Positions 57,169 through 64,000 of a stretch of DNA of 64,000 nucleotides are shown here, one piece after another. Every line of letters starts with the position of its first letter. Positions within the stretch are counted from its first letter, which is position 1. Made by a program: the position numbers and the translations under genes. Below the pieces are notes generated by a model, which was not told the DNA's origin, did no database searches, and saw only the letters and a list, made by a program, of their open reading frames with translations. This stretch comes from Providencia burhodogranariea DSM 19968 (GTDB taxonomy: Bacteria; Pseudomonadota; Gammaproteobacteria; Enterobacterales; Enterobacteriaceae): positions 1,978,130-2,042,129 of the forward strand of contig NZ_KB233222.1 of NCBI RefSeq assembly GCF_000314855.2, read 5' to 3'.

Positions 57169-58083
57169 TTACTTTAAAAAAAACAAATTATAATAGAGAA
57201 AATATATTGTTGATTTAATATCGCTATTACTTTCAATCCAACTATCCAATTTATAATCGAAACTCTTAAATTCATCTCTATTTTTTATATTTGATATTAC
57301 AGAATTAATATCCTTACTATCTTTAAGTATAATATTTATCTTACTGACAACATTAGCTCCGAAAAATTTTTTTACCATCTCGAATGGAATTTTAATAGTA
57401 CCATATTCATTTCCTTTCATTTCAGATATAAACACGCCCCGGATATGAGTAATAAATTCAATTTTTTCATATTTATCGTTGATAAAAACTAATTTAACAA
57501 TATCTCCATACGCTACCTTAATTGAATCAGCTAATTTTTTATCTAAAGTAATTCCTTTAATATCTACATTAGATAATTCACTTCCAGAAACTGTAAGATC
57601 AAAAGCGCCTATCCTGATAGAGGATTCAGGGCTAATACCCATTCCTGAAAAATTTATAGCCCGTTGATTAGAACAATTAACTATGATGCCAGAAAATAGT
57701 AATTGCTCAGATACAAAGTCTATCTTATCTTTTAGATATAAATCATTTTTCATTATTGCCATAATTTCATGTCTGTTTAGAATATAAAGTGGAGAATCAA
57801 TAGCATTATCTACAGATTCTTTTTTAGAGATCATCACATGCCCCATATTAGATCTCACCACCTGCTCTTGTAAAAGATTGAATATATGATTAGACACTCC
57901 ATCGCAAACAAGCATTATTGCACAGAGTAATGATATAAATATTATCTTATTCTTTCCATTACGTAGAGATATTAAAAAACGTGACAATATATATTTAATA
58001 TAAAATCCATATAATGAAATACAGAGCAATAATATCATTATAAAAAAAATAATAAAAATAATAAAAATAATCATTGTGTTCAT
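57169..58083 (-). CDS. N-terminal part of a LolC/MacB-like ABC permease, frame broken at a T8 tract
   Basis: 304 residues from the ATG at 58083, which shares a base with the stop of the preceding gene (TAATG) and has GAGGG upstream. The first membrane helices (about 5-27 and 45-65) frame a periplasmic core domain like MacB/LolE (QVVRSNMGHVMISKKESVDN, GITLDKKLADSIKVAYGD). The frame hits TAA just after a run of eight T (57176-57183). Adding one T links it to the rest of an FtsX-type permease ending at 56798, about 428 residues in all. Its partner ATPase gene lies two genes upstream but lacks ATP motifs. A natural frameshift, phase variation and a base-calling error are all open. Confidence 0.72.
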   Translation of the reverse strand: MNTMIIFIIFIIFFIMILLLCISLYGFYIKYILSRFLISLRNGKNKIIFISLLCAIMLVCDGVSNHIFNLLQEQVVRSNMGHVMISKKESVDNAIDSPLYILNRHEIMAIMKNDLYLKDKIDFVSEQLLFSGIIVNCSNQRAINFSGMGISPESSIRIGAFDLTVSGSELSNVDIKGITLDKKLADSIKVAYGDIVKLVFINDKYEKIEFITHIRGVFISEMKGNEYGTIKIPFEMVKKFFGANVVSKINIILKDSKDINSVISNIKNRDEFKSFDYKLDSWIESNSDIKSTIYFLYYNLFFLK

Positions 58084-58748
58084 TAATAACCCTCTAACAT
58101 TAATGGCATAATGATTAATATCTTTTCGACATTTAACCACGGAGGGACTCGATCATACCCATAGCTTGCAATTTCTTTACCTATCTCACCTTCTTTTATT
58201 ACTTTATTCATTATAGTTTTGGATTTACTATACTCTTTGCAACTATATAGTGCTCTAGCATACATATATTCGATCATAATAAATAAATTTGGATTGATAT
58301 CTTTAGAGGATAACAATTTTTCACTATCTTCTACGGCAATATTACATCGCCCTAAATATGAAGGGACGAATGCATCCATACGTAAACGAAGATAAATTAA
58401 CGTCCATTTATTTTTATTACTTTCTACAGACTCATCAATATAAAAAAAAGCACGCTTTATAGTCTCAGCGGCTTTAGAATAAGATTTATTTTTATTATAA
58501 ATATCGGCCATAAATACATTTGCGTATCCATAGAACACTTTATCCACTACTCTATCTTTATTTATAATATCACTATTAAGTACTTTAATAATCTCTATCA
58601 AATTGTTAGCAGAAGCTTTATCATCTATAGATAAAAACATATTTATCCGGTTGTTAATAATATCTGACTCAGCTTTACCCTCCAGTGAATAATAAAATAA
58701 AATAATAAACATAACTATTAAAAATTTAATTTTTATTATTTTAAACAC
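58083..58748 (-). CDS. Exported helical-repeat protein in the ketosynthase operon
   Basis: 221 residues if the GTG at 58748 is used. GGAG lies about 8-10 bases upstream and the result is a clean signal peptide (MFKIIKIKFLIVMFIILFYY, cut near EGKAES). The start lies inside the end of the ATPase-like gene. The mature part is mostly helical, with a TPR-like spacing of Ala and Tyr (ANVFMADIYNKNKSYSKAAE, ARALYSCKEYSKSKTIMNKV). No family is recognised with certainty. It lies between the ATPase homologue and the permease with overlaps on both sides, so it was probably selected as a periplasmic partner of the permease. AT-rich, with mostly Ile/Asn/Lys codons. Confidence 0.62.
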   Translation of the reverse strand: MFKIIKIKFLIVMFIILFYYSLEGKAESDIINNRINMFLSIDDKASANNLIEIIKVLNSDIINKDRVVDKVFYGYANVFMADIYNKNKSYSKAAETIKRAFFYIDESVESNKNKWTLIYLRLRMDAFVPSYLGRCNIAVEDSEKLLSSKDINPNLFIMIEYMYARALYSCKEYSKSKTIMNKVIKEGEIGKEIASYGYDRVPPWLNVEKILIIMPLMLEGY

Positions 58749-59448
58749 GAGCAAGCTCTCCATCTTTAAGTAACATGATATTATTGATTGAGTTCGAAAA
58801 CCTTCTGTCATTAGTAATTAAAATAGTTGTAATTTTGAAATCAAAATATACTCTATATAATATCTCTAAAAATAAATTAAATTCATTACTATCATAGTTA
58901 GATATATGATAATCAATAATAATTAACTTGGGGTTCTTCGCTAAAGCTCTTGCATAAGCGATTTTCATTAAATAATCAGATGGTATTTGTTTAGGCTTTT
59001 TATTTATAAAATCCTCTACCCCCATATACCTAAGCGATTGAATCACTTTATATTTAAATTCCTCTATTTCTTTCCCTCCCTTATTCTTTAATAACGAGTA
59101 ATAAATGTTCTCAAATACATTTAAATTATCAAATAGTCTCATCTCCTTACTTATAATGCTTTGATTTCTAAGCCGCAACATTGCGCGTTGTTTACCATTT
59201 AATGATTGAAGTTCATTCCCCAAAAAATAGGCATGACCATTATATAAATTATCTAAACCTAAAATAATATTGATAAGCGAATTTATCTCAACCTCATCCT
59301 CATATTCTATAACAATTAAATCATTTACTTTAGCATTGAAATTTATGTTTTTTAGTATTTGATTTTTATTTATAAATTTAGAGGAGGTTTTATTAACATT
59401 TAATAAGGAAATTATTGGGATTTGTTCGGAATTCTTAAATTTATTCAT
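58741..59448 (-). CDS. LolD/MacB-like ABC ATPase homologue lacking all nucleotide-binding motifs
   Basis: 235 residues that align end to end with LolD-type ATPases (ILKNINFNAKVNDLIVIE, LGLDNLYNGHAYFLGNELQS, AYARALAKNPKLIIIDYH, ILITNDRRFSN, LLKDGELARV). Each catalytic motif is replaced. Walker A (GSSGSGKST in LolD) reads YEDEVEINS, the signature LSGGE reads IPSDY, Walker B DEP reads DYH, and the H-loop His reads Asn. The frame is intact and the start has GAGAA at 6 bases. It can hardly hydrolyse ATP. It may be a structural partner of the permease or a relic. It overlaps the following exported-protein gene. I infer the fold from pattern only. Confidence 0.75.
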   Translation of the reverse strand: MNKFKNSEQIPIISLLNVNKTSSKFINKNQILKNINFNAKVNDLIVIEYEDEVEINSLINIILGLDNLYNGHAYFLGNELQSLNGKQRAMLRLRNQSIISKEMRLFDNLNVFENIYYSLLKNKGGKEIEEFKYKVIQSLRYMGVEDFINKKPKQIPSDYLMKIAYARALAKNPKLIIIDYHISNYDSNEFNLFLEILYRVYFDFKITTILITNDRRFSNSINNIMLLKDGELARV

Positions 59449-59463
59449 GTTATGTTCTCGCGA

Positions 59464-60510
59464 CTACCTTCTCCAACAATCCAAAAGCCAAACGCCTCTC
59501 TCACCATCAATTGTTGACATAATATTATGAGAAGATTGACTTTTAATAAACTCTAAATGATTCAACATAAGAGCCGGTGTCAAAAAACCACTATCACCAT
59601 ACATTGTATTTAAAGTATAATAATCAACGTCAGAGGTTAATTTATTAAATGACTTATCATGAATATCGATATACTCATAGGTAGGTAAAAATGCACTGTA
59701 GATAGAATGTGTGTTTTCACCAATACAATCATTCCAATTCTTCAATAAAATACTAATTGATTCTCTTTTATTTTCAGAGAGTGAAAAATAACGATTAACA
59801 TATATAGATGTATTTGAATAATTTTTTTTGTTAATAATAAGGCATGATGTTCTTTCAACACTTATTGAATTATTTATCACAGGATCCCCAATTTTTCTTA
59901 CTTTAGGTTGCCTTTCAATTTCCGTGAAAACTAAAATAGGTATTGCCCTAAAACCACCATAAATAAAAACATTATCTAATTGATTAGAATTAAGAAGATT
60001 TTGTGCCAATAATAATGCAGACATCAAACCATTACGCTCACCTCTAACCTTACATGAAAAATCTTTTATTCCAAATTTTTTCATTATACTTTTAGATATT
60101 ATATTAAGTGTATAAGCATCCCGCCAACTATCAATTTTTTCAAAAACAGTTAATTCTCCCCAAGAGTCTACATAAATTAATCCATTACGCTCTTTTTTCA
60201 ATATATTCTGTTGTTTATGATTTAGTTGAGAAAAAGCATCATCAACTGTTTGTTCCATAGCTTGGATATAAGGTCGATAACTTGTTTTTCTCAACCCTTC
60301 TCGAAGATAAATATCATAATTAATCCCATATCTTTTAAAACACCAACTATCATGCCCCGTTTTTTTATTAGCTTTATTGAACATATGTGATTCCCAAACG
60401 TTATACCAAGATGGAATAAATGGGATTAATGGTTCCGTAGGTTCATAGATAGAAAATGCAGCAATATTTACTGTATAAAATGATGAGAGTGCATTATAAT
60501 TTGACGTCAT
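59464..60510 (-). CDS. Ketosynthase-fold protein without the catalytic cysteine
   Basis: 348 residues. The region GERNGLMSALLLAQNLLNSN with NVFIYGGFRA (about 157-189) has the shape of a ketosynthase nucleophile helix followed by the VxxGG strand, but no Cys precedes it; the aligned place is Arg/Gly. Near the end NTMYGDSGFLTPALMLNHLE resembles the KSxxGHxxxAxG block, again with the His missing (GDSG). No HGTGT motif is seen. It may be a chain-length-factor-like partner or a degenerate synthase. It lies 12 bp after a ketosynthase-like gene and 16 bp before the ATPase homologue. Assigned by fold pattern, moderate certainty. Confidence 0.55.
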   Translation of the reverse strand: MTSNYNALSSFYTVNIAAFSIYEPTEPLIPFIPSWYNVWESHMFNKANKKTGHDSWCFKRYGINYDIYLREGLRKTSYRPYIQAMEQTVDDAFSQLNHKQQNILKKERNGLIYVDSWGELTVFEKIDSWRDAYTLNIISKSIMKKFGIKDFSCKVRGERNGLMSALLLAQNLLNSNQLDNVFIYGGFRAIPILVFTEIERQPKVRKIGDPVINNSISVERTSCLIINKKNYSNTSIYVNRYFSLSENKRESISILLKNWNDCIGENTHSIYSAFLPTYEYIDIHDKSFNKLTSDVDYYTLNTMYGDSGFLTPALMLNHLEFIKSQSSHNIMSTIDGERGVWLLDCWRR

Positions 60511-60521
60511 AAAATTAATCT

Positions 60522-61736
60522 CTAATTAGTCGTTAATATCATTACAATAATAGAGCCATCCATTCCTAGTCCTAGTTTTAGCATTGGTTTTCCGCAGTAT
60601 GGCATGATTGATTTGTTGGATAGAAAATTCAAATCTAATGCATCATCAATGGGATAAGCGCCAACAGAGGGAATAATTATTCCTCTATTTAAGCAATCAG
60701 CCATAATCATCAAGTCAATGATACCTGAACAATTTGATACATATCCTATTTGCCCTTTATAACTTAAAATTGGGATATCAATAAAGTCTTTAAAAACATT
60801 CGTAATCGCCATTGCCTCCGCTTTATCGCTAATAATAGAACCATTACCATGAATAAATATCGCACCAATATCAGATGGTTTATACTGTGACATATCAAGA
60901 GTTTTTAATATTAACTTTGATATTGTATAAAAATTAAATGTTGCCCCCCCTGAATTCCTACTTGCATTATTTTGCATAAATAAAGATTCGTTTATACAAA
61001 TAGACGTTTGTTCAACTCTTTTTTTTGCTTGTTCAGCATTTTCTAAAATCAAAACAGAGTATCCAGCTGATAACATAACACCATCGCTATATTTGCTAAA
61101 TGGCTGTGCATACTCTTTTGCTAACATATTTTGGCTATCCATAAATGATACATCTTGTAATAAAATGTCACTCCAAGATAAAATAATAACTATATCAGCA
61201 GCTCCATAACTAATTTCTTGATAACCAATATGAGTAGCCATCAATGCAGAATTACTTGCACAATAGATTGAAATTGGTGGCCAATTTAACTGATAATCCT
61301 TAAATAATTTATTTGAGATATAATCTTGTGCATATTGATTAGAATGAAGTTTTTTTATCCTCGGAGAACACGCGACATCTTCTGCATCATTTTTATCATA
61401 AAACCCTTGATAGTCTAATAAGTCAGCTCTAGCACCTTGACCTGCTAAATATATTTTTACTTTTCTTTCAATTAATATTTCACGTGTTATTTTCGCTTTT
61501 TTCAACCCACTATCGATAATTTCATTAATCATTTTATGAAAGTCGATTTTTTTATTGAAAAACTTAACCACATTAGGATTATTAGTAAATTTATAATAAA
61601 CAGCCATAGTATCATTACTAAAATACTTTTCACCTCTAACTCTTTTTTTATCTATAAGAGATTGAGATAACATGCTAAAGTTTTTATACGACGGTAATTT
61701 AATCTCCCATCCACTTAAAACAACTTTTTTACTCAT
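60522..61736 (-). CDS. Beta-ketoacyl synthase-like protein with altered active site
   Basis: 404 residues, ketosynthase size and order. The nucleophile Cys159 is present (ISIYCASNSALMATHIGYQE), His296 is present in a variant HGNGS (usually HGTGT), and Lys327 in LSYKGQIGYVSNCSG; but the second catalytic His is Tyr332 (GH becomes GY). The N terminus VVLSGWEIKLPS corresponds to the usual VVVTGxGxxxP strand. It overlaps the fused ketosynthase gene by 4 bp (ATGA), so the two are made together. It might prime, decarboxylate or transfer acyl chains rather than elongate; this is inference from the changed triad. Confidence 0.75.
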   Translation of the reverse strand: MSKKVVLSGWEIKLPSYKNFSMLSQSLIDKKRVRGEKYFSNDTMAVYYKFTNNPNVVKFFNKKIDFHKMINEIIDSGLKKAKITREILIERKVKIYLAGQGARADLLDYQGFYDKNDAEDVACSPRIKKLHSNQYAQDYISNKLFKDYQLNWPPISIYCASNSALMATHIGYQEISYGAADIVIILSWSDILLQDVSFMDSQNMLAKEYAQPFSKYSDGVMLSAGYSVLILENAEQAKKRVEQTSICINESLFMQNNASRNSGGATFNFYTISKLILKTLDMSQYKPSDIGAIFIHGNGSIISDKAEAMAITNVFKDFIDIPILSYKGQIGYVSNCSGIIDLMIMADCLNRGIIIPSVGAYPIDDALDLNFLSNKSIMPYCGKPMLKLGLGMDGSIIVMILTTN

Positions 61737-64000
61737 AAATCTTTCCTAATGATTATGGCATAGTGATTGCAACCTTCCGAAGAACCGATGATTAATGCAA
61801 TATGAACCTCTTTTTTTATTGGTTCGGTAATGAAGTTAATATCATCGTCAATGAAATTTTGGGTATAAGGTATAGGAACTATTTCACCTGTTTTCATCAT
61901 ATTGAGAATTAAAGACATACCAAGTAATCCGGAACAAGATTCAACGAGACCAAACATGGCATTGTAGTTAACAACTGGAATTTCAGGTGATAACTTAGAA
62001 AACACGTGCCGAATAGCGCCTATTTCCACCTTATCATTATCTTTATTTCCATCACTCGTTCCGCAAACTATATCAATTTCTTTAGCACTAATTTTTGCTT
62101 CTAAAAGTGCCCGATTAATTGCTGACGTTAATCCATCAATACGATCCGCGATATTCTCATTATCAAAGAAAGAATTATCATTCGCTTTACCGTAACCAAT
62201 AATTTCCGCATGTATTATTGCATTTCGTTCAATAGCATGAGTCCTATCTTCTATAAATAACATGCAGGCACCTTCACCAGGCATGTAGCCTGTTTTATCT
62301 TTAGAGTAAATGTGGTAATCCGCTGGATCCTCTGTGAGATTTACCTTTTCACTCATCGCTTGAAAGTAGAGAGAAATTGAGCCAAAGTGTTCATCTGCAC
62401 CACCGACAATAACTTGTGGTTGAAGGTCTTGCCTAATAATTTCATATCCATAAGTTAGCGCACCTAATGCTGAATTCACTCCCGTTGCCAGTGTTGTTGT
62501 ATATCCTCTTATTCCTTCAGTAATTGCACAGAAAGTCGGTACGGCATTCATTAAAGTTCCTGGAAAATCTGATGTTCTTACCTTAGTCGGATCAGGTATT
62601 AAGCTTTGCAAGTATCGGTTAACCGTATACTGTGGCCCCTTTGACATTCCTACAATAAATCCTAAGTTTTCGCCATCTCGCTTAACCTTACGGCCAGCAT
62701 CAGCTAAAGCTTCCGTTAATGCTAATAGCGCGTACGTACCGCTTACACCCGCTTTTCTTGGATCGTAATGACGCAATATTTTTTTAGGATTAGCATTAGA
62801 GACAGAATGATATGATGCGCCATTTTTAAGTTTATTATCTATTTCAATATTTAAATAAGGATGCCCCAGTGACTCTTCAAACTCTTTATCTTCTTTAATC
62901 ACCTCCATTAACGCATTAATATCTCTATTCACATCATCACGAAATGATATTCTTTTTATTGCAGTTGAATTCTGACTATTACCTAGTGCTTTGATAACTT
63001 CTAACATATTATTGCCAATTGATGTGATGGCACCTATCCCTGTAATAACGACACGTTTAGATTTATATACAGTTGGTTCAATATTAGTTAATTGTGGGCT
63101 TGCAATAATAGAACAGTTATTTCCACCAAATGCATAATTATTTTTCATGAATAAATTAACATTAGTATTTAAAAACTCATTAGGTACATAATTTAAATCA
63201 CATGTTTGTCTTGGTGTTGTGAAATTTAACGTAGGTGGTATTTTATTTTTAGCTAATGTAATAAAACACGCTATTATTTCTACTATACCTGCTGCACCAA
63301 TATTATGACCAACATAGGACTTTGTTGAGCTTAAAGGAATATTATAGATGTTTGAAAATACTTTCTTCATTGATATTGTTTCAATACGATCGTTAGCTTC
63401 AGTTCCCGTGCCATGTGCATTAATATAATTTATATCATTTGGAGCGATCCCCGCATTATGTATTGCCTTTCGCATAACTTGAACAGCCCCACTGCCACGA
63501 GGATCAGGTGCTGTTTCATGGTATGCATCACAAGAAGTCGCGTATGATAAGATTTCACCATATATCGTAGCACCTCGTGCAATTGCGTGGTCGTAGTCTT
63601 CTAATACTAATGCTCCAGCGCCTTCACCTATTGACATACCAGGCTCACCAGAGAATGGGGAAGTCGGTGTTGATTTCATAACATTTAATGCATAAAAACC
63701 TGCAAAGGTTGGTAAATAGATAGGTTCTGTCCCTACCGCAAGCACAACTGGATTCTTACCATTTTGGATATAGTCATACCCTATTCCGATCGCACTTGAA
63801 CTCGCTGTACACGCTGTGGCAACAAGTTCTATTCCCCCCCTAATACCAAGTAAACTAGATACACTTGAGCAACAAGATGAAAATCCGCCGGAAAGAATGG
63901 CTTTTTTAATGGAAAAGTCTTCAACATGTTGTTCGAATAAAGGAAGGAATGCTTCAGTACCCGCGGAGGAAACACCCACTATCATCGCAGTCTCATTTAA
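61733..64000 (-). CDS. Fused ketosynthase and chain-length-factor protein, 5' end outside window
   Basis: At least 755 codons; the frame stays open to the right edge, so the N terminus is missing. Visible half one (residues 1-300 counted from the Met at 63985) is an active ketosynthase: Cys59 (VATACTASSSAIG), His191 (NAHGTGTEANDRIE) and His227 (KSYVGHNIGAAG). Half two starts near residue 310 (SKRVVITGIGAITSIGNN) and keeps the fold. The Cys region is TLATGVNSALGAL, HGTGT is CGTSDGNK, and the KxxGH block is NAMFGLVES, so it is a chain-length-factor type. Type II polyketide systems usually encode these as two proteins, and PUFA synthase PfaC fuses them. Overlaps the next gene by 4 bp. Confidence 0.88.
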   Translation of the reverse strand, partial: LNETAMIVGVSSAGTEAFLPLFEQHVEDFSIKKAILSGGFSSCCSSVSSLLGIRGGIELVATACTASSSAIGIGYDYIQNGKNPVVLAVGTEPIYLPTFAGFYALNVMKSTPTSPFSGEPGMSIGEGAGALVLEDYDHAIARGATIYGEILSYATSCDAYHETAPDPRGSGAVQVMRKAIHNAGIAPNDINYINAHGTGTEANDRIETISMKKVFSNIYNIPLSSTKSYVGHNIGAAGIVEIIACFITLAKNKIPPTLNFTTPRQTCDLNYVPNEFLNTNVNLFMKNNYAFGGNNCSIIASPQLTNIEPTVYKSKRVVITGIGAITSIGNNMLEVIKALGNSQNSTAIKRISFRDDVNRDINALMEVIKEDKEFEESLGHPYLNIEIDNKLKNGASYHSVSNANPKKILRHYDPRKAGVSGTYALLALTEALADAGRKVKRDGENLGFIVGMSKGPQYTVNRYLQSLIPDPTKVRTSDFPGTLMNAVPTFCAITEGIRGYTTTLATGVNSALGALTYGYEIIRQDLQPQVIVGGADEHFGSISLYFQAMSEKVNLTEDPADYHIYSKDKTGYMPGEGACMLFIEDRTHAIERNAIIHAEIIGYGKANDNSFFDNENIADRIDGLTSAINRALLEAKISAKEIDIVCGTSDGNKDNDKVEIGAIRHVFSKLSPEIPVVNYNAMFGLVESCSGLLGMSLILNMMKTGEIVPIPYTQNFIDDDINFITEPIKKEVHIALIIGSSEGCNHYAIIIRKDL

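Noticed and set aside
1..64000. CRISPR array, insertion sequence or transposase
   Set aside because: No regularly spaced repeats and no transposase-like protein were found on either strand; only ERIC-like short repeats are present.

Overview
The window looks like chromosomal DNA of an AT-rich gammaproteobacterium of the order Enterobacterales, most likely Morganellaceae and probably Providencia. This rests on close protein likeness to enterobacterial PyrC, BssS, TrhO, LpxL, MdtG, Lsr and formate dehydrogenase-N proteins, on E. coli-like local gene order (pyrC, bssS, trhO, lpxL, mdtG), on a MrpJ-type fimbrial regulator and on ERIC-like repeats. There is no 16S gene here, so the genus is an inference.

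Layout. 1-6,965 (minus strand): end of an outer-membrane beta-barrel gene, then a chaperone-usher fimbrial operon headed by a MrpJ-like regulator (regulator, major pilin, second pilin, chaperone, usher, two-domain adhesin, minor pilin with a broken 5' frame). 6,966-8,134: AT-rich DNA without a convincing gene. 8,135-8,569: two nearly identical tRNA-Asn genes, each with its own promoter. 8,691-12,537: core genes pyrC (with a CTP-switch type leader), bssS, a BglJ/RcsB-like regulator and trhO. 12,861-22,591: an accessory block between trhO and lpxL holding zevAB behind a palindrome that fits a Zur box, and the tetrathionate respiration locus ttrBCA with ttrSR, peppered with ERIC-like elements. 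22,859-37,744: lpxL, mdtG, a POT peptide transporter, PhzF-like and thioesterase genes, a Sel1 protein, uspF-like, agp, a GAPDH with unusual active-site neighbours, a GlxA-type regulator, a YjaB-like acetyltransferase, a nonsense-disrupted GNAT gene, a YbaK-like deacylase and an unrecognised gene. 37,906-46,736: complete autoinducer-2 system lsrACDBFG with divergent lsrRK. 46,982-51,574: formate dehydrogenase-N operon, whose alpha subunit is read through an in-frame UGA (Sec196) with a visible SECIS hairpin; a perfect FNR box lies upstream. 52,358-54,692: a DUF2798 membrane protein, an unrecognised protein and a class 3 lipase.

54,788-64,000 (minus strand, running off the right edge) is the most unusual part: an AT-rich, tightly packed operon for a type II polyketide/fatty-acid-like product. 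It has a fused ketosynthase/chain-length-factor protein, two further ketosynthase-fold proteins with altered active sites, a FabD-like acyltransferase, an exported helical protein, a LolC/MacB-like permease broken at a T8 tract, and an ABC ATPase homologue that has lost every ATP-binding motif. I do not recognise this combination as a described pathway. Its start, presumably with carrier protein, reductase and dehydratase genes, is outside the window.

Themes. Two respiratory systems (tetrathionate reductase, formate dehydrogenase-N), AI-2 uptake, zinc uptake and fimbriae suggest a gut or urinary lifestyle. Two gene breaks (fimbrial minor subunit, ABC permease) each need exactly one extra T in a 7-8 base T run. 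They are either phase-variable tracts or homopolymer errors in the assembly.
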